The notes beneath the pieces are model-generated. The model saw only the letters and a program-made list of their open reading frames with translations, searched no databases and had not been told where the DNA came from. Below, in pieces: positions 36,065-45,742 of a stretch of DNA of 64,000 nucleotides (its first letter is position 1; every line of letters starts with the position of its first letter). The position numbers were made by a program, and so were the translations under genes. Location of the stretch: assembly GCF_030812255.1 (NCBI RefSeq), contig NZ_JAUSSH010000009.1, forward strand, positions 62,001-126,000. The letters run 5' to 3'. Source of the stretch: Paeniglutamicibacter psychrophenolicus (GTDB lineage Bacteria > Actinomycetota > Actinomycetes > Actinomycetales > Micrococcaceae).

Positions 36065-37312
36065 CTATCCGGAAGAGGCGCTTGCGTCCGTAGGCTTGGG
36101 TGTTCCGGCCACGGCGGTGAAGTCCGGAACCTTGCCGGTCACCTGGCGGGCCTGCAGGCCCTGGGCCCAGGCAGCGTTGAAGAGGTAGGCCCGGGGTTCC
36201 CCGACCTGGCCGGCGGCGGCGTCGCGCAACAGCAAGGCCAACTGGGCCTCGCCGCTGCGGGCCGCATCCATGGGGTTGGAGATGGCATCTGCCGGCAGTT
36301 GGTAGGCCGGCTGCCGGATCGGTTCGCAGTCGTGGGCTGCATCAAGTTGCTTCTCGAGGGATTTGGCGAATTCCACCAGCACCTCGGACCTGTTCCAGGC
36401 CGCGGTGCGCAGCCCGGCGCTGGTCCGTGCGCCGGCCACGTCGTAGGCGTATCCCATCCGGTAGGCCGCATCGATGACCTCGCCCAGCAGCTGCCCCGAA
36501 TCCGTGGTCCCGGTGCCCTTGCCGTCGGACGGTGCAATGGCCGGGCAGGCGGAGAACGTGAACTCGGGCATCTTCGCCGCGGCGGCCCTGTCCACGGTGG
36601 GCGCCGCCGCGGGCACCGCGGCCGAGGACGAGGCAGAAGCGGAGGCGGCAGCCGAGGTGGTTTCCGCTGCCTGTGCGGCCAGTTCCGTGGCCGGGGTGGG
36701 CAGCGCATCGATGGCCGCCTGCGGGGCCCCGGCGGCGGAGAGCACGGTGCGGGCCTGCAGCACCAGCTCGAATCCGGCACCGGAGAGCCTGCGCGCATCC
36801 TGCCCGGGGGCGGTGAGCGCCTCGTGCAGCAGGCCGTTGCCCGCACTGGCCAATCGCTCGGAGAACTCGGCGGGCGTCAACGGGGGGACCGCCGAGGGCG
36901 GGGCGGTTGAGGCCTCGGCCCCGGTGCCCGCGGCTCCGCTCGCCGAGGCGGCAGCGGCCGCCAAGGCACCGGGTGTGAGTAATTCGACATGCTCCGCCAG
37001 CATCGACCTGGCACCCTGCAGCGCGGCGGTGGTTTTGGCACCCGTGGAGGTGGCCGGGTGCTCGAGCATGTTGCCGACGGAATCAAGCAGCACGGGCAGT
37101 TCGTCGGTGGCTTTCGGGGGCACCTCGAGGACCGGTTCGGTGCCGAGAATCCGTTGCCATGTAGGGGATTCCCGGTTCAGGTAGACCCCGGTGCCGAAGG
37201 TGCCCGCGGCCACGGCAACAACCGCCGCCGCGGCCAGCACGCGGAGCCTGGTGTGGGGCCTGCGGGGTGCGGGGGAAACGGGGTGCCTGGGGTCCATTGG
37301 GTGCTGATCCAT
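36065..37312 (-). CDS. Membrane-anchored protein with DUF4439-type domain
   Basis: A 415-residue protein. After 23 cytoplasmic residues there is one membrane helix (LRVLAAAAVVAVAAGTFGTGVYL). The middle is low-complexity Ala/Ser (STAPPSAVPP; SAAASASASSSAAVPAAAP). The C-terminal 150 residues form an all-helical domain (GQLLGEVIDAAYRMGYAYDVAGARTSAGLRTAAWN through GEPRAYLFNAAWAQGLQARQV) of the ferritin-like DUF4439 type, which often lies beside rimP in Arthrobacter-like genomes. Function is unknown. ATG 37312 is used; GTG codons at 37315 and 37318 precede it. It is divergent from rimP. The upstream gap to 35735 (330 bases) shows no gene. Confidence 0.78.
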   Translation of the reverse strand: MDQHPMDPRHPVSPAPRRPHTRLRVLAAAAVVAVAAGTFGTGVYLNRESPTWQRILGTEPVLEVPPKATDELPVLLDSVGNMLEHPATSTGAKTTAALQGARSMLAEHVELLTPGALAAAAASASGAAGTGAEASTAPPSAVPPLTPAEFSERLASAGNGLLHEALTAPGQDARRLSGAGFELVLQARTVLSAAGAPQAAIDALPTPATELAAQAAETTSAAASASASSSAAVPAAAPTVDRAAAAKMPEFTFSACPAIAPSDGKGTGTTDSGQLLGEVIDAAYRMGYAYDVAGARTSAGLRTAAWNRSEVLVEFAKSLEKQLDAAHDCEPIRQPAYQLPADAISNPMDAARSGEAQLALLLRDAAAGQVGEPRAYLFNAAWAQGLQARQVTGKVPDFTAVAGTPKPTDASASSG

Positions 37313-37431
37313 CACCACCGATCATCCCATGGACCCGGGTCGCGGGGCGGCAGGCGGGAATCGGGCAGACGGATGGCCCCAAAAGTCGCTACCCTAGGAT
37401 TCACAACATCGAATAATGTGGGAGGACTTTC

Positions 37432-38010
37432 ATGACCGGCAAGCCGGCAGACATCCAGCTCGAGGCGGCCCGCCTCACCGAACTACTGGAGCCCACCGTT
37501 GCCTCCCACCAGTTGGTGCTCGAAGAAGTCCAGGTGCGCCGTGCCGGGGACCAGCGCATCGTGCACGTGGTGGTCGATTTGCCCGACGGCACCGACGGCA
37601 TCGAACTCGACGCGGTGGCCGAGGTTTCCCGCTCGATTTCCGAGGCATTGGACAAGGACCCGCACGACACCGCGGATCCGTACGAACTTGAAGTATCTTC
37701 CCCCGGGACCTCGCGTCCGCTGACCTTGCCGCGCCACTGGCGCCGCAACGTCGGGCGCATGGTGAAGGTCAACGTCATCGGCGAGGACAACCTGCTGGGC
37801 AGGCTGACCGACGTGGACGAGGACGGCATCACCATCGTCCCGGAGATCGAGGTCAAGAAGGGCATGAAGCCCAAGCAGGGCGAGGCCCGCAGCATCGGCT
37901 TCTCCCTGATCCGCCGCGGCAACGTCGAGGTGGAGTTCACCCGGGCCGAGGCCGCGGCACTGCAGGAACTAGAGCTTGATCCAGAAGACGACGAAAACGC
38001 GGAGGCCTGA
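37432..38010 (+). CDS. rimP: Ribosome maturation factor RimP
   Basis: Needed for assembly of the 30S subunit. The 192-residue protein contains the two RimP domains: an N-terminal ferredoxin-like part with [47 protein letters not shown] and [32 protein letters not shown], the family signature, then an SH3-like C-terminal part with the acidic tail [16 protein letters not shown] lies eight bases before the ATG. It starts the block rimP-nusA-ylxR-infB-rbfA; nusA begins one base after its stop. Confidence 0.93.
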   Translation: MTGKPADIQLEAARLTELLEPTVASHQLVLEEVQVRRAGDQRIVHVVVDLPDGTDGIELDAVAEVSRSISEALDKDPHDTADPYELEVSSPGTSRPLTLPRHWRRNVGRMVKVNVIGEDNLLGRLTDVDEDGITIVPEIEVKKGMKPKQGEARSIGFSLIRRGNVEVEFTRAEAAALQELELDPEDDENAEA

Positions 38011-38011
38011 G

Positions 38012-38986
38012 TTGGACATTGATATGAGCGCGCTGCGCATGCTTGAAAAAGAGCGCGAAATCCCGATCGACGTGCTGATCCCCACCATTGAGCAGGCCCT
38101 GCTCATTGCCTACCAGAAGTCCCCGGGTGCGATGCCGCAGGCACGCGCCGAGGTCGACCGCCGCAACGGCCACGTGACGATCTTCGCCACCGAGACCGAG
38201 GAGGACGGCACCGTCGTGGGCGAGTTCGACGACACCCCCACCGGCTTCGGCCGCATTGCCGCCTCCACCGCACGCCAGATCATCCTGCAGCGCCTGCGCG
38301 ACGCCGAGGACGACAACGTCGTGGGCGAGTTCAAGAACAAGATCGGCGAGATCGTCTCCGGGCAGATCCAGCAGGGCAACAACCCGATCATGGTCCAGGT
38401 CAACCTGGGCGTCGTCGAGGCCCTGCTGCCGCCGCCGGAGCAGGTGCCGGGGGAGAAGTACACCCACGGCAACCGCATCCGCTGCTACGTGGTCGACGTC
38501 AACCGCGGCCCCAAGGGCCCGGCCGTCACCCTGTCGCGTTCGCACCCGAACCTGGTCCGCCGGCTCTTCGAGCTCGAGGTCCCGGAGATCGCCGACGGCG
38601 CCGTGGAAATCATGGCGCTGGCCCGTGAAGCCGGCCACCGCACCAAGATCGCCGTGCAGGGCAACGTCCCGGGCCTGAACGCCAAGGGCGCCTGCATCGG
38701 TGAAATGGGTTCGCGCGTGCGCGCCGTGATGACCGAGCTGAACGACGAGAAGATCGACATCGTCGACTACAACGACGATCCGGCGAAGTTCATCGCCTCG
38801 GCGCTGTCCCCGTCCAAGGTCGTCTCGGTGACCATCACCGACGAGTCGACCCGTTCGGCCCGCGTCGTGGTGCCCGACTACCAGCTGTCGCTGGCCATCG
38901 GCAAGGAAGGGCAGAACGCCCGCCTGGCGGCCAAGCTCACCGGCTGGCGCATCGACATCATCTCGGACGCCGTCGCGGCCGAGTAG
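38012..38986 (+). CDS. nusA: Transcription termination/antitermination factor NusA
   Basis: Binds RNA polymerase and nascent RNA to modulate pausing, termination and rRNA antitermination. 324 residues, normal for actinobacteria that lack the C-terminal acidic repeats. Visible: the N-terminal polymerase-binding domain ([32 protein letters not shown]), an S1 domain around residue 105-175 ([12 protein letters not shown]), KH1 ([27 protein letters not shown] with [18 protein letters not shown]) and KH2 ([25 protein letters not shown]). Start TTG 38012 with GGAGG six bases upstream in the end of rimP. Confidence 0.95.
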   Translation: MDIDMSALRMLEKEREIPIDVLIPTIEQALLIAYQKSPGAMPQARAEVDRRNGHVTIFATETEEDGTVVGEFDDTPTGFGRIAASTARQIILQRLRDAEDDNVVGEFKNKIGEIVSGQIQQGNNPIMVQVNLGVVEALLPPPEQVPGEKYTHGNRIRCYVVDVNRGPKGPAVTLSRSHPNLVRRLFELEVPEIADGAVEIMALAREAGHRTKIAVQGNVPGLNAKGACIGEMGSRVRAVMTELNDEKIDIVDYNDDPAKFIASALSPSKVVSVTITDESTRSARVVVPDYQLSLAIGKEGQNARLAAKLTGWRIDIISDAVAAE

Positions 38987-39047
38987 CAGCAGCCAGCCAT
39001 CAGGCCGTCGCGCCCGCAGGCCGGTAGGCATCCCCAACGGGGAGCCA

Positions 39048-39069
39048 GCCGGCCGGGGGCCGGCGGTCT
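39048..39069 (+). terminator. GC-rich hairpin between nusA and ylxR
   Basis: GCCGGCC (39048-39054) and GGCCGGC (39058-39064) make a 7-bp stem with GGG loop, followed by GGTCTTTT. It is 60 bases after nusA and upstream of a separate promoter-like site, so it may separate the rimP-nusA and ylxR-infB units or act as an attenuator sensitive to NusA. Confidence 0.5.
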
Positions 39070-39158
39070 TTTGCCTGCCGGGCGCCGCCAGCGGCCCATC
39101 GGCCCCGAAGCGGGGGCCACGTGTCCCACGGCACGCTCCACGGATTCCGGAAACGCGC

Positions 39159-39164
39159 TAGACT
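39159..39164 (+). promoter_or_regulatory. -10 element of ylxR-infB promoter
   Basis: TAGACT followed by TGTCTGTGG. The same context (TAGACTTTTCTGCGG) occurs upstream of rpsO at 62990. A -35 box is not obvious. Transcription would start near 39171, shortly before a perfect palindrome. Confidence 0.5.
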
Positions 39165-39174
39165 TGTCTGTGGT

Positions 39175-39190
39175 CCACTATGCATAGTGG
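39175..39190. promoter_or_regulatory. Perfect 16-bp palindrome upstream of ylxR
   Basis: CCACTATGCATAGTGG is a perfect palindrome, just downstream of the expected transcription start and 27 bases before the ylxR start codon. It could be an operator or a short 5' RNA hairpin (no loop bases other than the centre). I know of no named regulator for it. Confidence 0.6.
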
Positions 39191-39217
39191 TAAATCGAAT
39201 GCGGGAGAAGAACCAAC

Positions 39218-39547
39218 GTGTCATTGCAGCAACAGCCGCAGCGCACGTGCATTGGTTGCCGCACCGTGGTGGACCAGAACCAGCTGACGCGCTGGGTCTT
39301 GAGGGCGAAGGACGGCAAGTCCGTCCTGGTGCCCGATCCGACCCGTAGTCTCGCCGGGCGGGGTGCTTGGCTGCACCCCAACCCGGAATGTGCCCAACGT
39401 GCCGTACAGCGCGGGGCATTCGCACGGTCCTTTCGGGCCAACGTGGATGTCTCCTCGCTTGTGGCGGAACGGCGGGCCAAGGAACGGACCCAACCAGGGA
39501 AACCGGCCTTCACAAACGTCCAACCTGAAAGCGGGTCAGAAATCTGA
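39218..39547 (+). CDS. ylxR: YlxR family RNA-binding protein (DUF448)
   Basis: A 109-residue protein encoded between nusA and infB in most Gram-positive genomes. The family motif is complete: RTCIGCRTVVDQNQLTRWV, then DPTRSLAGRGAWLHPNPECAQRAVQRGAFARSFR (the GRGA(Y/W) motif). In other bacteria YlxR binds RNase P RNA or nucleoid DNA; the role in this organism is unknown. The C-terminal 25 residues are charged and probably unfolded. Start GTG at 39218 with GGGAG ten bases upstream. infB follows after 165 bases with no gene between. Confidence 0.92.
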   Translation: MSLQQQPQRTCIGCRTVVDQNQLTRWVLRAKDGKSVLVPDPTRSLAGRGAWLHPNPECAQRAVQRGAFARSFRANVDVSSLVAERRAKERTQPGKPAFTNVQPESGSEI

Positions 39548-39712
39548 TGGAAACCCGATGAGTTCCAAGCGATGAGCGCCTAACGATGATGAATCGGTTA
39601 TGCGTCGCAGCGCCTGTGGCATCCGTTTTGGATGCTGGGCTAGACAGCAAACGTTGGTTCGTGCCAAAAACTTTGTAAGAAGAAGTGGTGCGGACCTTCA
39701 GACAGGAGAAAT

Positions 39713-42601
39713 GTGGCTAAGGTCCGCGTACACGAGCTCGCCAAAGAGCTCGGAATCACTTCAAAGGATGCAGTTGCCAAACTGCAGGAAATGGGCGAGT
39801 TCGTCCGTTCCGCATCCTCAACCATCGAGGCACCGGTCGTGCGCAAGCTGCGCACCGCGTTCCCGAACGCTGCCCCGGCAGCACCCAAGGCAGCCCCGGC
39901 CGCCAAGGCCCCTGCAGCCCCGGTGACCCCGGGCGCAGCCGCACCGAAGCCGGCCGGCACCGTTCCGGCCCCGGCTCCGGCAGCAGCAGCACCGGCCGCA
40001 ACCGAGGCGCCAGCCGCCCCGGCAGCACCGGCACCGGCCCCGGCCGCCGAAGCAGCAGCACCGTCGGCCGCCCCGCGTCCGGGTGCCAAGCCCGGCGCAC
40101 CGCGTCCGGGCAACAATCCGTTCTCTTCCCAGCAGGGCATGCGCCCCACCGGTGAGAACGCGCGCCCCGAGCGCACCGAGCGTTCGGACCGCCCGGCTTC
40201 GGCCCCGCGTCCGGGTGCCAAGCCAGGTGGCCCGCGTCCGGGCAACAACCCGTTCGCTTCCCAGCAGGGCATGCGCTCCGGCGGCCCCGGTGCCGGTGGA
40301 TCCCGTCCCGGCGGTCCCCGCCCGGGTGGACCGCGTCCCCCGGCCGGTGCCGGTGGTCCCCGTCCCGCAGCAGGCGCAGGCGGTCCCCGCCCGGCAGCCG
40401 GTGCAGGCGGCCCCCGTCCAGCCGGTGCCGGTGGACCGCGCCCCGCAGGCGCAGGTCCGCGCACCCCGGGAGGCGCTCGCGCCACTCCCGGCATGATGCC
40501 CAACCGCACCGAACGTCCGGCTCCGGCCGGTGCACGTCCGGGTGGTCCGGGCCGCGGCGGCCCGGCACGTCCGGGTGGCGCACCAGGCGCCGGCGGAGCT
40601 CCGGGAGCAGCCGGTGGCGGCGGCGGTTACAAGGGCGGCGGCGGTCCCAACCGCGGTCGCGGTGGAACCCAGGGTGCCTTCGGCAAGGGCGGCGCAGGCC
40701 GCGGCAAGCAGCGCAAGTCCAAGCGCGCCAAGCGCCAGGAACTTGAGCAGATGAGCGCTCCGAGCCTCGGCGGCGTCAGTGTGCCCCGCGGCAACGGCTC
40801 GACCGAGGTTCGCCTCCGTCGTGGCTCGTCGATCACCGACTTCGCCGACAAGATCAACGCCAACCCGGCAGCTCTTGTCACCGTGCTCTTCCACCTGGGA
40901 GAAATGGCCACCGCCACCCAGTCCCTGGACGAGGCAACCTTCGACGTCTTGGGTGCCGAGCTTGGCTACGTCGTCACCGTCGTGTCCCCCGAGGACGAAG
41001 AGCGCGAACTGCTCGCCTCGTTCTCGATCGACTTCGACGCCGAGCTTGAGGCCGAAACCGAGGACATGCTTGAGGCACGTCCGCCGGTGGTCACCATCAT
41101 GGGTCACGTTGACCACGGTAAGACCCGCCTGCTGGATGCCATCCGCAAGTCCAACGTCATCGAGGGCGAAGCCGGCGGCATCACCCAGCACATCGGTGCC
41201 TACCAGATCCACCACATCCACGAAGAGATCGATCGTGCGATCACCTTCATTGACACCCCGGGCCACGAGGCGTTCACCGCCATGCGTGCACGTGGTGCCA
41301 AGGTCACCGACATCGCCGTGTTGGTTGTTGCAGCGGACGACGGCGTCATGCCGCAGACCGTTGAGGCACTCAACCACGCCAAGGCCGCCGGTGTTCCGAT
41401 CGTCGTGGCAGTGAACAAGGTCGACAAGGAAGCCGCGAACCCTGACAAGGTCAAGGGCCAGCTGGCCGAATACGGCCTGGTTCCGGAGGAATACGGTGGC
41501 GACACCATGTTCATCCACGTCTCCGCCCTGCAGAAGCTCGGCATCGACGAGCTGCTCGATGCAGTGCTGCTGACGGCCGACGCCGCGTTGGACATGCGTG
41601 CCAACCCGGACAAGGACGCCCGCGGCATCGCGATCGAAGCGAACCTCGACAAGGGTCGCGGCGCCGTGGCAACCGTGCTGGTCCAGTCCGGTACCCTGGC
41701 CGTCGGCGACACCATCGTTGCCGGTACCGCACACGGCCGTGTGCGTGCCATGTTCGACGAGAACGGCGAGAACCTCGACGTCGCACTGCCCTCGCGCCCG
41801 GTCCAGGTCCTTGGCCTGTCCAGCGTGCCGCGTGCAGGTGACACCTTCCTGGTGACCGACGACGAGCGCACCGCCCGCCAGATCGCCGAGAAGCGCGAAG
41901 CCGCGGACCGCAATGCGGCCCTGGCCAAGCGTCGCAAGCGCATCACCCTGGAAGACTTCGACCAGGCCGTTGCCGACGGCAAGATCGACACCCTCAACCT
42001 CATCCTCAAGGGTGACGTGTCCGGTGCCGTGGAAGCCCTGGAAGATTCGCTGCTCAAGATCGACGTGGGCGAGGGCGTGCAGCTGCGCGTCATCCACCGC
42101 GGCGTGGGCGCAATCACCCAGAACGACGTCAACCTTGCAACCGTTGACAACGCGATCATCATTGGCTTCAACGTCAAGCCCGCTGAGCGCGTTGCCGAAA
42201 TGGCCGACAAGGAAGGCGTCGACATGCGCTTCTACTCGGTCATCTACGGTGCAATCGATGACATCGAGCTGGCTCTCAAGGGCATGCTCAAGCCGGAGTA
42301 CGAGGAAGCCCAGCTGGGCACCGCGGAGGTCCGCGAGGTCTTCCGTTCATCGAAGTTCGGCAACATTGCCGGCTCGATCGTTCGCTCGGGCACCATCCGC
42401 CGAAACACCAAGGCACGCGTCCTGCGCGATGGCAAGGTCATCGGCGAGGGCCTGACCGTGGACTCGCTCAAGCGGTTCAAGGACGACGCCACCGAGGTCC
42501 GCGAGGGCTTCGAATGTGGTATCGGCCTGGGCTCGTTCAACGACGTCAAGGACGGCGACACGATCGAGACCTACGAGATGCGCGAAAAGCCGCGCGCTTA
42601 G
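39713..42601 (+). CDS. infB: Translation initiation factor IF-2
   Basis: GTPase that positions initiator tRNA on the 30S subunit. 962 residues. N-terminal [30 protein letters not shown] is the IF2-N module. About residues 45-340 are low complexity: first Ala/Pro, then Pro/Gly/Arg repeats (two copies of PGNNPF.SQQGMR) ending in a basic Gly/Arg block. A second IF2-N motif ([33 protein letters not shown]) follows. G1 is GHVDHGKT starting at residue 464, then DTPGHEAF (G3) and VNKVD (G4). C-terminal domains are complete. GTG 39713 has GGAGAAAT upstream; an ATG two bases earlier is in another frame. Confidence 0.96.
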   Translation: MAKVRVHELAKELGITSKDAVAKLQEMGEFVRSASSTIEAPVVRKLRTAFPNAAPAAPKAAPAAKAPAAPVTPGAAAPKPAGTVPAPAPAAAAPAATEAPAAPAAPAPAPAAEAAAPSAAPRPGAKPGAPRPGNNPFSSQQGMRPTGENARPERTERSDRPASAPRPGAKPGGPRPGNNPFASQQGMRSGGPGAGGSRPGGPRPGGPRPPAGAGGPRPAAGAGGPRPAAGAGGPRPAGAGGPRPAGAGPRTPGGARATPGMMPNRTERPAPAGARPGGPGRGGPARPGGAPGAGGAPGAAGGGGGYKGGGGPNRGRGGTQGAFGKGGAGRGKQRKSKRAKRQELEQMSAPSLGGVSVPRGNGSTEVRLRRGSSITDFADKINANPAALVTVLFHLGEMATATQSLDEATFDVLGAELGYVVTVVSPEDEERELLASFSIDFDAELEAETEDMLEARPPVVTIMGHVDHGKTRLLDAIRKSNVIEGEAGGITQHIGAYQIHHIHEEIDRAITFIDTPGHEAFTAMRARGAKVTDIAVLVVAADDGVMPQTVEALNHAKAAGVPIVVAVNKVDKEAANPDKVKGQLAEYGLVPEEYGGDTMFIHVSALQKLGIDELLDAVLLTADAALDMRANPDKDARGIAIEANLDKGRGAVATVLVQSGTLAVGDTIVAGTAHGRVRAMFDENGENLDVALPSRPVQVLGLSSVPRAGDTFLVTDDERTARQIAEKREAADRNAALAKRRKRITLEDFDQAVADGKIDTLNLILKGDVSGAVEALEDSLLKIDVGEGVQLRVIHRGVGAITQNDVNLATVDNAIIIGFNVKPAERVAEMADKEGVDMRFYSVIYGAIDDIELALKGMLKPEYEEAQLGTAEVREVFRSSKFGNIAGSIVRSGTIRRNTKARVLRDGKVIGEGLTVDSLKRFKDDATEVREGFECGIGLGSFNDVKDGDTIETYEMREKPRA

Positions 42602-42621
42602 TCAATATCAAGCGCTGCTAG

Positions 42622-42671
42622 TCGACGGTGGGGCGCCGCAACCGCACAAGGTTGCGGCTCCCCGCCGTCGA
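42622..42671 (+). terminator. Hairpin between infB and rbfA
   Basis: TCGACGG (42622-42628) pairs with CCGTCGA (42665-42671), with an inner stem CCGCAACC / GGTTGCGG. It sits in the 114-base gap between infB and rbfA with no T-run. Partial termination or mRNA processing that lowers rbfA relative to infB is likely. Confidence 0.6.
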
Positions 42672-42715
42672 AGCGCATTAACCGGCATCCGAGGATGCCG
42701 AGAAAAGGAGTGAAC

Positions 42716-43153
42716 GTGGCTGACTCAGCTCGCGCCGCAAAACTGGCCCAACGCATCAAGGTGGTTGTAGCCCAGGCACTGGGCAAGGCCGTGAAGGATC
42801 CCCGCGTGGAGGCCATCACGGTCACCGACGCACGGGTGACCAACGACCTGCAGCACGCGACCATCTACTACACGGTCTTTGGCGACGACGAAGCCAAGGC
42901 CGATGCGGCAGCTGCCCTGGCGAAGTCCAAGGGCGTCCTGCGCAAGGAGGTCGGCAAGAACGTCACCGTGCGCCTGACCCCGACCCTGGAATTCGTTGCA
43001 GACGAAATCCCGGTCAACGCCTCGAACCTCGAGGCGCTGCTTCGGGTGGCCAAGGCCAAGGACGCCGAGGTTGCCGCGCTGGCGGCAGGCAAGACCTTCG
43101 CCGGCGACGCCGACCCGTACAAGCACGACGAAGAAGAAGAGGACGACGCCTAG
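42716..43153 (+). CDS. rbfA: Ribosome-binding factor A
   Basis: Binds the 30S subunit and helps mature the 16S rRNA 5' end. 145 residues, with a KH-type fold: ARAAKLAQRIKVVVAQALGKAVKDPRVEAITVTDARVTNDLQHATIYYTVFGDDE is a full match to the family, then GVLRKEVGKNVTVRLTPTLEFVADEIPVNASNLEALL. The acidic tail DPYKHDEEEEDDA is typical of actinobacteria. Start GTG 42716 with AAAAGGAG upstream. truB normally follows directly; here a 6.4-kb accessory segment on the other strand lies between. Confidence 0.95.
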   Translation: MADSARAAKLAQRIKVVVAQALGKAVKDPRVEAITVTDARVTNDLQHATIYYTVFGDDEAKADAAAALAKSKGVLRKEVGKNVTVRLTPTLEFVADEIPVNASNLEALLRVAKAKDAEVAALAAGKTFAGDADPYKHDEEEEDDA

Positions 43154-43189
43154 GCGTTTGCCCCTTGCGCCCGGTTCCCCGGGCAGCAC

Positions 43190-43238
43190 GAAACCCCGCA
43201 ACGGGACCTGGAAAACCAGGATCCGGTTGCGGGGTTTC
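43190..43238. terminator. Terminator after rbfA
   Basis: A 13-bp outer stem (43190-43202 GAAACCCCGCAAC with 43226-43238 GTTGCGGGGTTTC) with an inner CCTGG/CCAGG hairpin. It starts with GAAA and ends with TTTC, so it can act for rbfA and for the convergent fmdA. Confidence 0.82.
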
Positions 43239-43331
43239 TGCGTTCGGCGCGCTGGGCCGCCGACATCGTGGCCACCTGACGAAGCGGCCCGCCGGCGTCA
43301 CAGGCGGGAAGCGGCTTCGGCCGCGGCAGTG

Positions 43332-44591
43332 CTATCCGTTGTTGACCGCCTTCGGTGCCCCGATGCCCGGATTGATCTGGTGCGGACCGGATGCCGATGG
43401 CCTCACATCAAAGTCGAACATCGCCGTAGGCAGATAGACCGTTGAACACGAGTTCGGGATGTCAACCACACCGGACAGACGGCCCTCGATGGGCGCTGCA
43501 CCGAGCAACAGGTAGGCCTGCTCCGGGGCATACCCGAATTTCGACAGGTAGTCGATGGCATGCAGGCAGGCACGCTGGTAGGAAAGGTGCGAATCCAGGT
43601 ACTTCTGTTCCCCGTCCAGGGTCACCGAGGTGCCGGAAAACGCCAACCACTCGCTGAACTGCGGCTCCACGCGGCCCGGCATGAAGATCGCGTGCTCGGA
43701 CACGCCGTAGGTGTCCATCCCGCCCTTGATGATGTCCACGCGCAGGTCGATGAACCCGCCCATTTCGATCGCGCCACAGAAGGTGATCTCGCCGTCGCCC
43801 TGCGAGAAGTGAAGGTCGCCGACCGAGAGGTTCGCACCGTCGACAAACACCGGGTAGAAGATCCGGGACCCCTTGGACAGGTTCTTGATGTCCTGGTTTC
43901 CACCGTTTTCCCGTGGCGGTGCGGTCCGACCTGCCTCGCTGCCCACACGGGCCCACTGATCGCGGGGCAGCCCTCCAAGTACGGCGTGTTCGGCTTCCGG
44001 CGGCAGGGCCAGCGGCGGCACGCGGTGCGGGTCGGTGGCAATCAGGTCGCCTTCGCGCTTGTTCCACTTGGCTAGCAGTTCCGCAGAGGGCGCGGTGCCC
44101 ATGAGCCCTGGGTGGATGATGCCCTCGAACTTGACCTCGGGGACGTGCCGGGAGGTGGCTACCTGTCCGGTGAAGTCCCAGATGGCCTTGTAGGCATCGG
44201 GGAACTGGTCGACCAGGAAGCTGCCTCCGTTGTTCTTGGAGAAAATGCCGGTGTAGCCCCAGCCTTGTCCGGCCAGCGGGCCGGAGTCTTCCTGCGGGAT
44301 CGGACCCACATCAAGGATGTCAACGACCAGCAGGTCTCCGGGCTTGGCCCCTTCAACGCCGAAGGGACCGGAGAGCTTGTGGACCGTCAACAGCGGGGCA
44401 TCGAGGATGTCCTGGGCGGAGTCGTCGTTCTTGATGGCACCGTCGAACCATTCTCGGCAGTCCACGCGGAAGACGTCGCCGGGTTTGACCACTGCCACCG
44501 GCGGGATCTCCGGGTGCCAACGGTTGTGTCCGAGTTTCTCCTGGTCCTCGAACTTTTTGGACGAATCGAGAGGGAACAATACTTCGGGCAT
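43332..44591 (-). CDS. fmdA: Formamidase/acetamidase
   Basis: Cytoplasmic amidohydrolase of the FmdA/AmdA family (formamide or acetamide to acid plus ammonia). 419 residues, the usual length. Recognisable are GHNRWHPEIPPVAVVKPGDVFRVDCREWFDGAIKN, VHKLSGPFGVEGAKPGDLLVVDILDVGPI, GYTGIFSKNNGGSFL, FEGIIHPGLMGTAPS, SKGSRIFYPVFVDGANLSVGDLHFSQGDGEI, and YGYAPEQAYLLLGAAPIEGRLSGVVDIPN near the end. The ATG at 44591 has TTAGGAGAA upstream. It is the third gene of the minus-strand unit amiS-fmdB-fmdA and gives the catabolic step. Confidence 0.94.
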   Translation of the reverse strand: MPEVLFPLDSSKKFEDQEKLGHNRWHPEIPPVAVVKPGDVFRVDCREWFDGAIKNDDSAQDILDAPLLTVHKLSGPFGVEGAKPGDLLVVDILDVGPIPQEDSGPLAGQGWGYTGIFSKNNGGSFLVDQFPDAYKAIWDFTGQVATSRHVPEVKFEGIIHPGLMGTAPSAELLAKWNKREGDLIATDPHRVPPLALPPEAEHAVLGGLPRDQWARVGSEAGRTAPPRENGGNQDIKNLSKGSRIFYPVFVDGANLSVGDLHFSQGDGEITFCGAIEMGGFIDLRVDIIKGGMDTYGVSEHAIFMPGRVEPQFSEWLAFSGTSVTLDGEQKYLDSHLSYQRACLHAIDYLSKFGYAPEQAYLLLGAAPIEGRLSGVVDIPNSCSTVYLPTAMFDFDVRPSASGPHQINPGIGAPKAVNNG

Positions 44592-44649
44592 TGCATTTCT
44601 CCTAACGAACTCTTCACGAACTTTTCGTGGTGTGTATTTTCTTCGCGGC

Positions 44650-44940
44650 TCAGGGCCGGGGAAGCTTTTGGTGCAGCGGGTTGTGCGTGTACCGGGAGCC
44701 CGATGCCTTGCCACCGGCAGGCAGGCGGTTGGAAACCACTTCGGGCTCATGGGCGCTGCGCTTGGTTGAATCGATGAGCTTGAACTCCGCCGAGCCGGAA
44801 AGCGAGAGCTTGGGCGCACTGATCCGACGTCGCGACGCCTGCCCACATGCAGGACAATCCAGCACTTGCGGGGCCTGGCTCATGGAGAACGAGGCCTCGA
44901 ACTGGGTGCCTTCGGGACAACGGAACTCGTACAACGGCAT
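44650..44940 (-). CDS. fmdB: FmdB family zinc-ribbon regulatory protein
   Basis: A 96-residue protein of the FmdB/putative-regulator family. It starts MPLYEFRCPEGTQFE and has DCPACGQASRRRISAPKLSL: one Cys pair is complete (CPAC), whereas the N-terminal half of the ribbon keeps only one Cys (RCPEG instead of CxxC), so zinc binding may be altered. Family members are often linked to amidases and assumed to control them. The ATG has a strong AGGAGG seven bases upstream. It lies between amiS and fmdA with short gaps. Confidence 0.88.
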   Translation of the reverse strand: MPLYEFRCPEGTQFEASFSMSQAPQVLDCPACGQASRRRISAPKLSLSGSAEFKLIDSTKRSAHEPEVVSNRLPAGGKASGSRYTHNPLHQKLPRP

Positions 44941-45013
44941 GGGTGGACCTCCTGGTGTGGACGCGGCTGGGGTGGGCAGGAAGAAACAGGTGTGTGGTGG
45001 TGGCCGAATGGAA

Positions 45014-45649
45014 TCAACCGGCCCGAGGCGTAGGGATGAACGGCTCGGCGGGCGTGTTGTTGGATGCGCGGCGGCCCATGAAAAACGAGAAACCCAGTGC
45101 GGCGAGCCCCGCGGCGGCCATCCACAGGGCATTGGGAACGGTGGACCTAAAGGCCCCGGTCAGCAGCAACAGTGCGGGAATTGTGGCGGAAATATGTGCC
45201 ACGGTCAATGTGAACCAGCCGGTCGCAATGGTTAAGTTGTCCATGTGTAGCCCCAGCACGAGGAAGAACATAAACCACAACACCGCCCACAGGTACCACA
45301 TCACGGCCGTAACCGGATCTTGGAAGTGCACGGCCAAAACCGTGCCGAAGACGGCGGCGCACACCGTGACGAAGAGCGAGAACCAGCCCAGCCCGTCACC
45401 GGGCAGGTCGTACAGCTGGTTGAGGCCCACATACAAGTAGGTGAAGGAAAAGAGGTAGAGTCCCGACGCGCCGAAGATGACGGCAGGGTCCTCGTTGGCC
45501 TGGGCAATGATGATGGTGGGGAAGATCGTCTGCATGCCTCCGACGAAGAGGTTCATCAGTGCGCCGGACTTCCCGGGCACCTTGCCAATGAGCATCAGTC
45601 CGTTGATGAAAAGGACCGCTCCGACGTATAGCAAACCGACGTTACTCAA
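45014..45649 (-). CDS. amiS: AmiS/UreI family amide or urea channel
   Basis: A 211-residue inner-membrane channel with six to seven helices, for uptake of short amides or urea. The N-terminus VGLLYVGAVLFINGLMLIGK is the signature, followed by GASGLYLFSFTYLYVGLNQLYDLPGDGLGWFSLFV and VMWYLWAVLWFMFFLVLGLHM. The C-terminal residues are cytoplasmic and rich in Pro/Arg. TTG at 45649 is chosen because homologues begin with (M)xNVGLLYVG and AAGGA lies upstream. First gene of the amide utilisation unit. Confidence 0.92.
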   Translation of the reverse strand: MSNVGLLYVGAVLFINGLMLIGKVPGKSGALMNLFVGGMQTIFPTIIIAQANEDPAVIFGASGLYLFSFTYLYVGLNQLYDLPGDGLGWFSLFVTVCAAVFGTVLAVHFQDPVTAVMWYLWAVLWFMFFLVLGLHMDNLTIATGWFTLTVAHISATIPALLLLTGAFRSTVPNALWMAAAGLAALGFSFFMGRRASNNTPAEPFIPTPRAG

Positions 45650-45742
45650 GTGAACATCCTTCAAACGCTTATGTGGGTTGAGGGGTGGACCGCCGGCCGA
45701 TATAAAAACCAAACTTTGCCGGGTATATTACGAGCTGCCCCC

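Noticed and set aside
39818-42097. 759-codon open frame on the minus strand over infB
   Set aside because: Antisense to a complete IF-2 gene; low-complexity product without any recognisable domain or ribosome-binding site.
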